Assembly (NCBI RefSeq): GCF_004364155.1
Contig: NZ_SOAZ01000017.1
Coordinates: 1 to 63,189, forward strand
DNA: 63,189 nt
Origin: Fonticella tunisiensis
GTDB lineage: Bacteria; Bacillota; Clostridia; Clostridiales; Caloramatoraceae
Direction: 5' to 3'
Position 1 is the stretch's first letter. Each line of letters begins with the position of its first letter. The notes under the pieces are model-generated. The model made no database searches and had not been told where the DNA came from. It saw only the letters and a list, made by a program, of their open reading frames with translations. Of the stretch, positions 9,661 to 18,741 are shown in pieces. The translations under genes were made by a program, and so were the position numbers.

Positions 9661-9690
9661 AAAACTGCCTGTCAATGGACAAGCAGTTTT
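9661..9690. terminator. Terminator after murQ
   Basis: A 13-bp stem (AAAACTGCCTGTC / GACAAGCAGTTTT, one wobble pair) with an AATG loop, flanked by T/A runs on both sides, lies downstream of murQ. Confidence 0.75.
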
Positions 9691-9748
9691 TTAACTATCT
9701 ATTGATTATTCATTCTATTTTCTAACATTTTTAGAACTTGATACAGTT

Positions 9749-10684
9749 CTAAACTGATGATACACTCAATATTTTATTTTCAAATTCATCCAAAGCCTTT
9801 GCAATATATCCCCTATTTTTCTCCAGGAGCTTTTTAGCCTCTTCCTTAGGAAGCCCTGTCTCAATCATTAATATGCTTAACTTCACATTATATCCTGTTT
9901 CATCAAGTACCTGCTCAATAAGGTTATCCTCAGCCTCGGTTGCAAGCTTCACAATTCTTCTAGCCCTTGCTACAAGCTTTTCGTTGGATGGCTGAACGTC
10001 CACCATAAGATTTCCATAAACCTTCCCAAGCTTTATCATAGCCCCTGTTGAAAGCATGTTGAGAATCATCTTTTGAGCAGTTCCTGCTTTCATCCTTGTT
10101 GATCCCATTATAACCTCCGGGCCTACAACTACGGAAATTGGAATGTCAGCATACTTGGCCATTTCACTTTCAGGATTCATAGTAATACAAAGAACAGCTG
10201 CTCCAACTTCCCTTGCGTATTTCATTGCCCCTATTACATAGGGAGTTCTTCCTGATGCCGCTATTCCACACACTATATCGCTCTCATTGAGGTTCTTTTC
10301 CATAAGTTCCCTCTTGCCAAGCTCGGCATCATCCTCTGCTCCCTCCACTGCCTTGAATATAGCTGTATACCCTCCTGCTATAAGGCCCTGTACAAGTTCA
10401 GAGTCAACTCCATAGGTTGGAGGGCACTCGGAGGCATCGAGTATACCAAGCCTTCCACTGGTACCTGCTCCTACATATATGAGCCTTCCCCCCCTTTGCA
10501 TTCTTTCAGCAATAAGATCAACTGCCCTTGCAATATCCTCTTTGGCTTTTTCAACCGCAAAGGCAACCTTCTTATCCTCTTCATTTATCATGGTTATCAT
10601 CTCAAGGGTGCTTACCCTGTCTATATTCATTGTATTGGGGTTTCTGCTTTCCGTAGCTAGCTTTGCCAAATCCTTTACATCCAT
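9749..10684 (-). CDS. murQ: N-acetylmuramic acid 6-phosphate etherase
   Basis: Cleaves the lactyl ether of MurNAc-6-phosphate to give GlcNAc-6-phosphate and D-lactate in the cytoplasm. The 311 residues are the normal MurQ length. It has the SIS sugar-phosphate fold with the signature '[21 protein letters not shown]', containing a conserved Glu of the active site, and the '[28 protein letters not shown]' region. The ATG has AGGAG upstream. It is the last gene of the mur operon, 19 bases after mupG. Its product feeds NagA, encoded at 21.9-23.1 kb. Confidence 0.97.
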   Translation of the reverse strand: MDVKDLAKLATESRNPNTMNIDRVSTLEMITMINEEDKKVAFAVEKAKEDIARAVDLIAERMQRGGRLIYVGAGTSGRLGILDASECPPTYGVDSELVQGLIAGGYTAIFKAVEGAEDDAELGKRELMEKNLNESDIVCGIAASGRTPYVIGAMKYAREVGAAVLCITMNPESEMAKYADIPISVVVGPEVIMGSTRMKAGTAQKMILNMLSTGAMIKLGKVYGNLMVDVQPSNEKLVARARRIVKLATEAEDNLIEQVLDETGYNVKLSILMIETGLPKEEAKKLLEKNRGYIAKALDEFENKILSVSSV

Positions 10685-10703
10685 TTGCGCCTCTCCTTTT
10701 AAT

Positions 10704-11792
10704 CTACTTCTTCAAAGTAAGTTTAAACTTCTGCCATGGTTCAATGAAATCAAGAAGAAAATGCTCCTCTTCTCTAATCCTTCCAACAACGTTTGTTTTT
10801 CCTGAATTCTTCATATCCTTACGGGCAAGCTGAAGCTCTCCTGCGTAATGTCCATAAAGTGAAGTATCTATAAGTATATCCCCCCTCTTTATATCAGGGG
10901 TGTTGAAGGGTACAAACTCATGTCCTTTGTACTTAACCCTACTCTGAGTTGACCTTATTAAATACTCTGAAACGTCTCCCCTGTTAAAGTGAAGCTCTTC
11001 GAGAACTATCTTTCTTTCTATTTCAGGAATATTATCCACCAGTTCAACCTCAAAGCTCAACATTTCTCTATCCATTTCCCCAAGGGCCTTAAGCTCCTCT
11101 TCAGAGGCAAAGCAGTTGGCTATTATAATATCATCTATAAGCCCAGTTGCCCAGAGATGCTTTGCTTGAACTGTTATTGGAAGCTCCCTGTGCATCTCAA
11201 GGGTGCATAGCCCCTCGTTTACAGGCCATGGCCCAAAGTTTGCTGCGTTTGATGAAATAAAGGCAGCCGTTCTTATTCCAAGCTCTTTGAACTGTCTGCT
11301 GCACTTTATGAAATGTTCATAGCTCAGGCCTGAATATCTATGGGGATAGAAGTTGTGACTTGCAAGCATGTTTTCAAGGTTTGGCCTGTGGCTCATTATA
11401 TTTTCAATATACCTGGTTCCACTGCTCATGTTTATTTCTATCTTGAGTCCAAAGGGGTTGAAGGTCATTATCGACTCCTCAAGCCCGCTAAATCCCATAT
11501 CAAGCCTTATACCATAGGCCTTAAGATCAGCAAAGAAGGTAAGATCCTTATAGCTGATTCCAAGGTCTCCAAACACCCTTGGACTTACGTCTGCAATAAC
11601 CTCCATACCAATTTTGTTAGCCTCAGATATAATATCCTTGAAGTCCTGTACTATCTTTTCCTTGTCCCCTGCTACTGATAAAAGGCAGGTAAACACCCTT
11701 GTAAAGCCATACTTATGTGCAAGCTTTAAGTAAGCTAAATTCTCCTCAAAGCTTGCCTTTTCTGGATATATTGAAATTCCTAACTTTCTCAT
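10704..11792 (-). CDS. mupG: MupG-type 6-phospho-N-acetylmuramidase (DUF871)
   Basis: The DUF871 family includes Staphylococcus aureus MupG, which hydrolyses MurNAc-6-phosphate-GlcNAc, the product of PTS uptake of the disaccharide, to MurNAc-6P and GlcNAc. The 362-residue protein starts [23 protein letters not shown], typical of the family's TIM-barrel N-terminus, and carries the C-terminal small domain ([20 protein letters not shown]). It sits between anmK and murQ with 1-19 base gaps, so the three are surely cotranscribed; the context supports the MupG role over other DUF871 proteins. The ATG has AGGAGGAAG overlapping the end of anmK. Confidence 0.88.
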   Translation of the reverse strand: MRKLGISIYPEKASFEENLAYLKLAHKYGFTRVFTCLLSVAGDKEKIVQDFKDIISEANKIGMEVIADVSPRVFGDLGISYKDLTFFADLKAYGIRLDMGFSGLEESIMTFNPFGLKIEINMSSGTRYIENIMSHRPNLENMLASHNFYPHRYSGLSYEHFIKCSRQFKELGIRTAAFISSNAANFGPWPVNEGLCTLEMHRELPITVQAKHLWATGLIDDIIIANCFASEEELKALGEMDREMLSFEVELVDNIPEIERKIVLEELHFNRGDVSEYLIRSTQSRVKYKGHEFVPFNTPDIKRGDILIDTSLYGHYAGELQLARKDMKNSGKTNVVGRIREEEHFLLDFIEPWQKFKLTLKK

Positions 11793-11793
11793 A

Positions 11794-12954
11794 TTACTTC
11801 CTCCTAAAGTAGTTTTTTCCTGGCGTTATATTTCCAAGTATTACTCTCTCCACTGCACCTGTAGCTCCGATTACATTCCCTGCATTTCCATTCAAGGTCT
11901 CATTTGCAAGAACTGCAAAGGCTATAGCTTCCTTTGCATCGGAGGAATATCCCAGGTCTTCCTGAATAAGTACTCTACACTCCGGAAGAAGCTTCTTAAG
12001 CATAGCAACAAGGGTATTGTTGTAGCTTCCTCCTCCTCCAAGAATAACCTCATCTATTTTATGCTTTGGGAATACAAAGCTTCTATAATTTTCTGCAATC
12101 GAATGTGCAGTAAAGGCTGTAACCGTAGCTATAAGATCTACATCCCTTAAATGTCCCCATTTTATAAGAAGCTCGTCCACAAATTGGCTTCCAAAAAGCT
12201 CCCTTCCTGTGGTTTTTGGCGGGGCTGCCTTGATATATGGAATATTCATAAGCTCCTTTAGAAGTTGTTCATTAACCTCCCCCTCTGCCGCAAAGGATCC
12301 ATCCTTGTCATAAGTTAAACCCTTCAGCCTTTTTACAACCTCGTCGATAATCATATTTCCAGGTCCAGTATCAAAGGCGTACATGTCATCAAGTCCACAA
12401 TTTGCCGGAAGAACCGTTACATTGCCTATTCCCCCTATATTTTGAAGAGCCCTGTTCCTGTCTCCTCTGTAAAGTAAATACTCTGTATAGGGAACAAGGG
12501 GTGCCCCCTCTCCTCCGGCTGCCATATCCATTGTTCTAAAGTTTGAAACCACTGTGCAACCTGTTTCGTATGCAATAACAGCCGGCTCCCCTATTTGGAG
12601 AGTTGATTTGACAAAGTTTCCATACCCCCTCGGTATATGGAATACGGTCTGTCCATGGGAACCAATGAAATCCAGTCTGTCAAGCTCAAAGCCCGCTTTC
12701 CTGCATACTCCTTTGACAGCCTCTGCAAATAGATAACCAAGCTTGAAATTAAGGCTGCATACAAGTTCAACGTTTGATTTATCCACCAGGCAGCAGCTTC
12801 TTATCTCGTCCTTAATGTCTTCAGGAAGCTTCTCGTTTGTAAAATCAATAAGTTCAACTTTTGTTTTCTCCCCTGAACCCATGATTTTCACAAGGGCAGC
12901 ATCAATTCCATCCAGGGAAGTCCCCGACATAAGCCCAACTGCGTATTTTTCCAT
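11794..12954 (-). CDS. anmK: Anhydro-N-acetylmuramic acid kinase
   Basis: ATP-dependent kinase that opens 1,6-anhydroMurNAc and phosphorylates it to MurNAc-6-phosphate, the MurQ substrate. The 386 residues show the AnmK N-terminal phosphate motif '[18 protein letters not shown]', '[11 protein letters not shown]', '[12 protein letters not shown]' and '[12 protein letters not shown]'. Length is normal. AnmK acts on products of lytic transglycosylases, which fits the SpoIID domain of the surface protein at 5.3-9.5 kb. It is preceded by a fragment resembling nagK and followed at once by mupG. A 5' fragment of a second anmK copy lies at 23065-23166. Confidence 0.96.
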   Translation of the reverse strand: MEKYAVGLMSGTSLDGIDAALVKIMGSGEKTKVELIDFTNEKLPEDIKDEIRSCCLVDKSNVELVCSLNFKLGYLFAEAVKGVCRKAGFELDRLDFIGSHGQTVFHIPRGYGNFVKSTLQIGEPAVIAYETGCTVVSNFRTMDMAAGGEGAPLVPYTEYLLYRGDRNRALQNIGGIGNVTVLPANCGLDDMYAFDTGPGNMIIDEVVKRLKGLTYDKDGSFAAEGEVNEQLLKELMNIPYIKAAPPKTTGRELFGSQFVDELLIKWGHLRDVDLIATVTAFTAHSIAENYRSFVFPKHKIDEVILGGGGSYNNTLVAMLKKLLPECRVLIQEDLGYSSDAKEAIAFAVLANETLNGNAGNVIGATGAVERVILGNITPGKNYFRRK

Positions 12955-13002
12955 CCCGTCATCACTCCCTTCTATTGTTTCGTTTGTTAATTCAAATGCC
13001 CT

Positions 13003-13086
13003 TTAGTTCAAGGCAGCATTCACAAGTGCCTTCCTAATTATCGCTGTCAAGCCCTGCAATACCTGCATAAATAAAAGGACACAGAA
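13003..13086 (-). pseudogene. Remnant of a BadF-type GlcNAc kinase gene (nagK-like)
   Basis: Between the activator gene and anmK, the minus strand encodes CPFIYAGIAGLD, matching CVFIYAGLAGID of the intact nagK at 23.2-24.1 kb both in protein and, partly, in DNA. A shift of one frame then gives a short Ala/Lys-rich tail before a stop. No start codon or remaining catalytic parts exist. The match is short, so the call is tentative. Confidence 0.45.
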
Positions 13087-13122
13087 CCTCTTGAAAGATA
13101 GGTTTATAAATGTACTTAATCC

Positions 13123-15804
13123 CTACAAATTGACAAGTATTTCAACTATATTTGCTATATCATCATCTGTAAATTGTATATTGAGCTTTTCCTCGAGTCC
13201 CTTAAGACCGTCCTTTAGGTAGTTAAATAAGTCCCTATGGCGTGAAAATATTATTTCCTTGTTTTTGCATTTATCCGTCTCTTCCTTGTTCATGAGCTTT
13301 TGAATCAGACAGCCAAAATGCATCAAAAGTCCATTGAGCTTTTCACTGTCAAGGTGGATATCAAAGGCATACTTCATGGTAGATATAAGTTCCATGAAGG
13401 TATTGATTATATAATCATAATCCTTAAGATCAAGGTACTCCCTGTATACTAACTCCATATTTTTTATAAGTGTTTTATCCTTTATATGGGCGTCAAAATT
13501 TTCGCCCATAAATTCCTTGAAGAATTTATCCATGGGAATGTAGTCTACGCCCTGAATATTTACTTCAAAGGCGCTTATTATTGCTTTAACGTTGGCTTCC
13601 ATTCTTATATTCTCAACAGCCCGTCTAAACTCTTCTTTATCTTTTATACTCAGGTTAATAACGTCATATTGTTCCTTATCATATTTTGTATATATCAATT
13701 CCTTAATTTTTTGAGCAGTACCTTCGCCCGTAGAACAGGCTGTTATTATAACGTCCTTCCTATGTTTAATATCACTTTCAACATTATTTGCAAGATATCT
13801 ACTTTCAAAATCCAAAGATTTCACGATCTCATAAAGGCTTTGGTTCATTAGGGCTTTCCTGGTTGCCTCCAATACCATTACGGTAGTAACCATATCTACA
13901 GCCACTACCTCAATTCCCGTTTCATTCTTAATAATCTTATCGAAGTACTTAAGGGACCCCATATCAACGAGAAGCAGGGCTCCCATTCCCTCATCATGCT
14001 TCTTTACAAGCTCCTTTATCTTTCCCAAAGCAATTTCAGGCTTCATGGACAAAGGCATGTCAAAGCCAATGGTATGGTTGGTATTTAAAAGCTGATTTAC
14101 AACCTCAGCCATAGAGCTGGCGGTACAATTTCCATGCATTGCAACTATTACAGCCACCCTTCCCGTATTCGCTTCCACGTCCGCTGCAAAAAACATGGTA
14201 ATGAAGCCTATCTCATCCAGCGGAACCGCAACCTCATACCTCTGCTCCAGTTTTTCTGCAAGAAGCATGGCAAGCTTAAATTCCTCCGGATATTTCTTTC
14301 TTATCTCATCAAGTTTTGGATTTTCGATTATTTTGCTTGCCCTTGCCCTTCCAAGAAAGGTATCTATATGAACAAGAAGCCCAAGAAATGTATTCCTTGA
14401 TATCTTTCTTTTGAGCCTGTACTCAGCTAAATATATAAAGCTACTTAAAAAGTCATAGAGTTCAGTGCTAACTATGCGCTTTATATCATCCTCACCATGT
14501 TTATCCTCTATATTGGCAAGATACTTATTTAAGAAACTTTCCACCTCATTGGAAACCTTAAGCCTTATTTCATCCTGTCCAAGACCCTTGGCCTTAAGAT
14601 TTTCGCTTCTGTTCTCTATAAATTCATATATATTTGTAGACAGGCTATACTTATCCCCTGGATCTTCATCTGTGGATTCTCCGGAACTTTTTATCTCAAG
14701 CTTGAAACTTCTAGGAGTAACCTTCCTAGCCTTTAAAAGCCCGGCCCTTACCTTTTCACTAAAATCCTCAATGTTAATCCTTACCGTAAAATCAGTAAAC
14801 ATACTCCTTAAAAAAGCCTTGGCACAGGCTATCTGTATATCGCTTTTCAGTTCACCGATGTTATTAAGGCACTCATAGTTTAAAAGCGCAGTTGTGGCTT
14901 CATCCTCCACCTCTATCTTTTTACCTATTCTTTTGGATTCCTCCTCAAAGAAGTTCTCTATTAATTTTAGCCTCTCCTCCTCGCTCCTCTCACGAAGGGG
15001 TGGAAGGGATATGGTTACTGGTATTCTTCTCGTAAAGGTTTTAAGTAGGGCTGAGTTGATATTTTCCGTAGTTGCCGAAATTATCATTACATCTATCTTG
15101 ACTTCCCTGGTACTTCCAAGCGGGGTATACCTTCCCTCATCAATAAGGGTAAAGAGCATCTCCTGTCCCTCGGGAGGAAGCCTGTGCACCTCATCCAAAA
15201 ACAGTATTCCATCCCGTGCCCTTTCTATTATTCCTTCTCTATCCTCCATGGCTCCTGTATAGGCACCTTTTTTTACCCCAAAAAGATGTCCCATAAGGAG
15301 TTGTGGATTATTGGAGTAGTCTGCACAGTTGAAGACCACAAAACGGCTGCTGTCCTTTATAACCTTTACCTCAAGCGCATATTTAAACATACATTTGGCA
15401 AAAAAAGATTTACCAACTCCGGTTTCACCAACTATGAGAGTATGCAGTCCCCTGGGAGGATAAACTATTGCAGCTTTTGCCAGAGCAATGGGGTGCTTTA
15501 GGCTCCTGTCCTTTCCAATTACATTGTCAAACACGTTTGAAATTTCCTTTGGCTTTTTTTCAGTTATTGATTTTGCACTGTTGTCTTTGTTATTTTCTTT
15601 GATAAAATATAGAACAGGTCTACCCTCTCTTTTATCTATTAATCCATCCTTTAATAGCTTTCCAAACTCTCTGGCAACATTCGCTCTTTTCATTCCGAGG
15701 GCATTTGCCACCTCCTCGGTACTAAAGCCTGTCAGTTTTCCAGTTTCTCTAATTTGTTTCAAACATAAATCTCGAAGGATGTTGTAAACCTCTTGATATT
15801 TCAT
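13123..15804 (-). CDS. LevR-type sigma-54 activator with PRD and PTS domains (mur regulator)
   Basis: Transcription activator of sigma-54 promoters controlled by PTS phosphorylation. In order over 893 residues: winged-helix N-terminus (about 1-65); AAA+ sigma-54 domain with Walker A GETGVGKS (126-133), GAYTGA (180-185, the sigma-54 contact loop) and Walker B LFLDEVHR (201-208); PRD1 with a conserved His near 476; an EIIA(Man)-like domain with VAMHGNCTASS near 555; an EIIB-like segment with ACSTGEG near 686; and PRD2 with LLMHFG near 826. It lies inside the PTS-anmK-mupG-murQ gene string. Likely targets are the sigma-54 promoters at 18476-18493 and 9523-9539. ATG start with GGGAGG upstream. 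Confidence 0.93.
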   Translation of the reverse strand: MKYQEVYNILRDLCLKQIRETGKLTGFSTEEVANALGMKRANVAREFGKLLKDGLIDKREGRPVLYFIKENNKDNSAKSITEKKPKEISNVFDNVIGKDRSLKHPIALAKAAIVYPPRGLHTLIVGETGVGKSFFAKCMFKYALEVKVIKDSSRFVVFNCADYSNNPQLLMGHLFGVKKGAYTGAMEDREGIIERARDGILFLDEVHRLPPEGQEMLFTLIDEGRYTPLGSTREVKIDVMIISATTENINSALLKTFTRRIPVTISLPPLRERSEEERLKLIENFFEEESKRIGKKIEVEDEATTALLNYECLNNIGELKSDIQIACAKAFLRSMFTDFTVRINIEDFSEKVRAGLLKARKVTPRSFKLEIKSSGESTDEDPGDKYSLSTNIYEFIENRSENLKAKGLGQDEIRLKVSNEVESFLNKYLANIEDKHGEDDIKRIVSTELYDFLSSFIYLAEYRLKRKISRNTFLGLLVHIDTFLGRARASKIIENPKLDEIRKKYPEEFKLAMLLAEKLEQRYEVAVPLDEIGFITMFFAADVEANTGRVAVIVAMHGNCTASSMAEVVNQLLNTNHTIGFDMPLSMKPEIALGKIKELVKKHDEGMGALLLVDMGSLKYFDKIIKNETGIEVVAVDMVTTVMVLEATRKALMNQSLYEIVKSLDFESRYLANNVESDIKHRKDVIITACSTGEGTAQKIKELIYTKYDKEQYDVINLSIKDKEEFRRAVENIRMEANVKAIISAFEVNIQGVDYIPMDKFFKEFMGENFDAHIKDKTLIKNMELVYREYLDLKDYDYIINTFMELISTMKYAFDIHLDSEKLNGLLMHFGCLIQKLMNKEETDKCKNKEIIFSRHRDLFNYLKDGLKGLEEKLNIQFTDDDIANIVEILVNL

Positions 15805-15841
15805 CTACATCCCTCCCCGTAATTTTTTATCAGACGCGACT

Positions 15842-16135
15842 CTACTTTCTTTTCATGTCGTATTTTACAAGCCCCTTATACTCATCTTTCTCAAGCATAG
15901 TCCTAGTAATTTCAAAAAACATTATACAAAGTACCGCAAATATAATTGACAACCCATACCATATTGCAGGATGTATTTCATCAAATATAATATTAGGTAT
16001 AATCAATACTAAAAAGGCAGAAAAGCCTATTATCCATCTGTTAAGCTTGAACCTTTTCATCATAATGCGCGTAAATTTAACTGAGCCTAAGAGAAGCAGC
16101 ATTAAAAAAAGTATATACAAAAATTTTTCCCACAT
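15842..16135 (-). CDS. Small membrane protein of unknown function in the mur operon
   Basis: About 97 residues with three hydrophobic segments (roughly 3-20, 35-52 and 60-78) separated by basic stretches, ending in a charged tail. I do not recognise a family. The ATG at 16135 has TAGGAG 9 bases upstream; an upstream GTG is less likely. It lies between EIIA and the activator, co-directional with both, so it is probably cotranscribed. An accessory role in transport or signalling is possible but unsupported. Confidence 0.7.
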   Translation of the reverse strand: MWEKFLYILFLMLLLLGSVKFTRIMMKRFKLNRWIIGFSAFLVLIIPNIIFDEIHPAIWYGLSIIFAVLCIMFFEITRTMLEKDEYKGLVKYDMKRK

Positions 16136-16184
16136 AACTATCACTCCTATTATCTTAAAAACATTGGAGAAATCTTAATTTCCA

Positions 16185-16208
16185 GGCAATATCCCTTCGA
16201 ATATTGCC
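16185..16208 (-). other. Intercistronic hairpin between EIIA and the small membrane gene
   Basis: An 8-bp stem GGCAATAT / ATATTGCC with an 8-base loop. It has no U-run, so it may be a processing or partial attenuation site. Confidence 0.4.
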
Positions 16209-16225
16209 CTATAAACCCTGTAAAT

Positions 16226-16531
16226 TTATTTTTCGTGTAAAACCTTGTAAAGCCCCACTATGTGCTCAATAAGGTTCTTTTCTGATATGGCAGTCATGAG
16301 ATGATCCTGTGCATGAACCATTAAAAGATTCATCTGAAGGTTGTGTCCATTTATTTCAGCCTGTATAAGTTTGGTCTGAGTGTTGTGGGCAATATCAAGC
16401 TCCTCCTGGGCCTGCTTCAGAAGCTCCTCTGCCTCCTCGATTTTTCCCTCCTGAGCAGCCTTTATAGCATCGAAGGCAAAGGCCCTAGCGTTTCCACCAT
16501 GGGATATTATTTCAAAGATTTCATTTTCCAT
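16226..16531 (-). CDS. PTS EIIA, lactose/cellobiose family
   Basis: Cytoplasmic phosphocarrier that receives phosphate from HPr and passes it to EIIB. It has 101 residues, normal for the family, all-helical. The phosphorylated His lies in the conserved LLMVHAQDHLM near residue 78, and SHGGNARAFAFDAI is the family's first-helix motif. The ATG at 16531 follows GGAGGTAATTAAT. The intergenic DNA upstream contains the decayed end of a GH4 gene. Substrate specificity lies in the EIIC partner. Confidence 0.93.
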   Translation of the reverse strand: MENEIFEIISHGGNARAFAFDAIKAAQEGKIEEAEELLKQAQEELDIAHNTQTKLIQAEINGHNLQMNLLMVHAQDHLMTAISEKNLIEHIVGLYKVLHEK

Positions 16532-16561
16532 ATTAATTACCTCCACTATTATCATCTAGTA

Positions 16562-16720
16562 TTATTTAAACTGCAGCAAATATTCCCTATTTATATTTAA
16601 CAAATCCTCTAGAAATCCCTTCGCTACCTCATCTAATGGTAACAGCAGATGGCTTACAAAGGTCATTAGAGCTCTGTTTTTGTCACCTTGTACAGCTGCT
16701 GCCACAGCAGCAAGATTTAG
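16562..16720 (-). pseudogene. C-terminal remnant of a GH4 6-phospho-glycosidase gene
   Basis: The minus-strand frame ending at the TAA at 16562-16564 encodes AAVQGDKNRALMTFVSHLLL and then DEVAKG...REYLLQFK, which lines up with the C-terminus of the intact GH4 enzyme at 37.8 kb (AAVTGDYNTALLAMTINPLV ... KEYLPQFF). About 50 codons remain and the frame is closed upstream by a stop. No ribosome site or start is present. So a GH4 gene once lay between EIIC and EIIA here, as GH4 and EIIA still lie together in the second PTS operon. Confidence 0.78.
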
Positions 16721-16724
16721 TTAT

Positions 16725-16751
16725 ATAGCACCGGAAGACTCCCGGTGCTAT
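16725..16751 (-). other. Stem-loop after the EIIC stop codon
   Basis: A perfect 10-bp stem ATAGCACCGG / CCGGTGCTAT with a 7-base loop lies directly downstream of EIIC. It has no U-run, so it is more likely an mRNA-stabilising or processing element than a full terminator. It abuts the GH4 remnant. Confidence 0.55.
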
Positions 16752-16756
16752 GTGTT

Positions 16757-18085
16757 TTACATACTTAATTGGTTATTAGCTGCTGCATGCTCTTCAGCAA
16801 GCATTTTCTTCTCATACATCTTGAAGAATGGGTAGTAGATAACAAGTGCGATTCCTATATTGACAATTGTTAGTATTGCAGCTGCCCAGCTGCCATTGGT
16901 TGCCGCATAGGCTCCAAAGGGTGCTGGAAGAGTCCATGGTGCGAGCACTGTAAACCTGCCTACCAGACCTGCCGCTGATGCAATATAAGATACAATACCC
17001 GTTACAAGTGGTGCAATGATAAATGGTATTGAAAGTATTGGGTTCATAACTATTGGAACACCGAATATAATTGGCTCATTGATGTTGAATATTCCAGGTA
17101 CTATTGAGAATCGTCCAACTCTCTTGAGGTACTCTGATTTTGAGAACACCATTAGTATGCAAAGAGCAAGTGTAGCACCTGATCCTCCGATCCATACGAA
17201 CCACTGGAAGAACTGCTCTGGAACAAGGTTTGGCAACTGAGTGCTTGCTGTGCCAGCTGCAGCTGCCTGTGCATTTTGCTCAAGGGCTACAAGCCAGAAT
17301 GGCCTTAAAATTGAACCTATTACGGATACACCATGTATACCTGCTGCCCACAGTAGTGTTATAAGGAATATTGGAACTATTACTCCCCAGATACTGTTTC
17401 CTGCTACGTTCTGAATTGGTTTGAATACATCCATTAAGAACTTCTGAATGTCAAAGTTAAGCCATACCCTAATAAACCAAACAACTACTATTATAACTGC
17501 TGCCGGAATAAGTGCTTCGAAGGATCTTGCAACTGATTCTGGAACCTGCTCAGGCATTTTAATTGTAACGTGATATTTCTTTAAAAGTCTTAGAGTTTCA
17601 ACTGCAAATATCATGGCAAGTATTGCACCAAACATGCCTGCTCCACCAAGGTTGGCCATTGGAAGTACCCAGCCACCTATTGGAGCTGCACCCTTAACTC
17701 CAGCCTTCTGTGCTGCAGTTAATACTGCATCTACATTAACCGGTATTGTTAAGAGAAGGAATGCAGCAAGGGATAGAACCCCACCTGAAACTCCGTCAAG
17801 CTTGTAGGACTTCGCCAGGCTATACCCCATACCGTAGGCTGCATAAAGCGCCATAAGCCCTGTTGTTAATCTAAAGGGTATAAGTATTTTACCTGCATTT
17901 GGTGCTATAGCATCAGACCATGCCTTAACAGGTGGCTGAGCAACGATGATGAAGAATGAGCCGACTATAATTAAAGATAGTGTGGAGATGATACCGTCTC
18001 TGATAGCTCTCAGATGTCTTTGTTCTGCAAGCTTGGCCATTGGAGGCATAAATTTTGCCTCAATCCACTGAAGAAATTTTTCCAT
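16757..18085 (-). CDS. PTS EIIC, lactose/cellobiose family (putative muropeptide-sugar permease)
   Basis: Membrane permease of 442 residues with about ten hydrophobic segments. Family signatures include the N-terminal 'LAEQRHLRAIRDGI' and the conserved 'PGIFNINEPIIFGVPIVMNP' active-site loop. It is paralogous to the EIIC at 40.3-41.6 kb. Because the operon encodes anmK, mupG and murQ instead of a working GH4 enzyme, the likely cargo is MurNAc-GlcNAc or a related wall disaccharide; this is inference from context. The ATG at 18085 follows GGGGG by 8 bases, and the gene starts 28 bases after EIIB. Confidence 0.93.
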   Translation of the reverse strand: MEKFLQWIEAKFMPPMAKLAEQRHLRAIRDGIISTLSLIIVGSFFIIVAQPPVKAWSDAIAPNAGKILIPFRLTTGLMALYAAYGMGYSLAKSYKLDGVSGGVLSLAAFLLLTIPVNVDAVLTAAQKAGVKGAAPIGGWVLPMANLGGAGMFGAILAMIFAVETLRLLKKYHVTIKMPEQVPESVARSFEALIPAAVIIVVVWFIRVWLNFDIQKFLMDVFKPIQNVAGNSIWGVIVPIFLITLLWAAGIHGVSVIGSILRPFWLVALEQNAQAAAAGTASTQLPNLVPEQFFQWFVWIGGSGATLALCILMVFSKSEYLKRVGRFSIVPGIFNINEPIIFGVPIVMNPILSIPFIIAPLVTGIVSYIASAAGLVGRFTVLAPWTLPAPFGAYAATNGSWAAAILTIVNIGIALVIYYPFFKMYEKKMLAEEHAAANNQLSM

Positions 18086-18113
18086 AAACAAATCCCCCTT
18101 TCCTATTTACAAA

Positions 18114-18422
18114 TTACTTTACATGCTTTTTTATTTGTTCCAGGACCTTAGGAGCGCCTATTGGAGTGTATCCCATAGGTACTATAAGCTCGATTGGAAC
18201 ATTAGCACTTGAGGCCTGCTCCTTAAACACATCCATTCTATGCTTTACTTGTGGCGCAACTATAGCAAGGTCATATCCTCCTGTCTTGAGCTCCTCTTCG
18301 AACTCCCCGGTACCTACCGCTTTGATCTCGAGGGGAAATCCCTGCTTATCCGCTTCCTGCTTTATAGCCTTAACGACTATAGCACTTGACATTCCGCCGG
18401 AACAAACCATTAGAACCTTCAT
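18114..18422 (-). CDS. PTS EIIB, lactose/cellobiose family
   Basis: Cytoplasmic phosphotransfer protein, 102 residues, with the phosphorylated Cys in the N-terminal P-loop 'MVCSGGMSSAIVVKAI'. First gene of the mur PTS operon, about 55 bases downstream of a sigma-54 promoter. It differs clearly from the two EIIB proteins of the other PTS locus (37.2 and 41.7 kb), which suggests a different substrate branch. ATG start with GAGGTAATTTAT upstream. Confidence 0.93.
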   Translation of the reverse strand: MKVLMVCSGGMSSAIVVKAIKQEADKQGFPLEIKAVGTGEFEEELKTGGYDLAIVAPQVKHRMDVFKEQASSANVPIELIVPMGYTPIGAPKVLEQIKKHVK

Positions 18423-18475
18423 ATAAATTACCTCCTATGTTTTAAATATGATTTCTATTTTTCAGTATTAATTAT

Positions 18476-18493
18476 AAGCAATAACTGTGCCAA
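18476..18493 (-). promoter_or_regulatory. Sigma-54 (-24/-12) promoter of the mur PTS operon
   Basis: TTGGCACAGTTATTGCTT on the minus strand with GG and GC 10 bases apart, close to the sigma-54 consensus. It lies upstream of the EIIB gene. Confidence 0.88.
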
Positions 18494-18527
18494 GTTATAA
18501 ACAAGCTGATTAATCAAGCTTTTAAAG

Positions 18528-18613
18528 ATAGTGTATCATTTATTATTTCCCTTGATACACTATTTTGTTCTAAAAAATGGCATAGTGTATCATAAATATG
18601 ATACACTATGCCA
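18528..18613 (-). promoter_or_regulatory. Upstream activating sequences for the LevR-type regulator
   Basis: Two dyads of the same half-site. The first pairs ATAGTGTATCA at 18528-18538 with TGATACACTAT at 18553-18563. The second is a perfect 16-bp inverted repeat at 18578-18613 with a 4-base centre. They lie 35-120 bases upstream of the -24 element, where sigma-54 activators normally bind. Confidence 0.78.
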
Positions 18614-18741
18614 TGAGGATGTGTAATGATATTAAATCTTTTTTTTCTGCAATTAGGTTCAGATACAAAAACGTATTTTAAAACATGACACACAAATTTT
18701 CTTTAATACCAGCTTGTTTATCGCTGTGTTTTTCTTATTCA

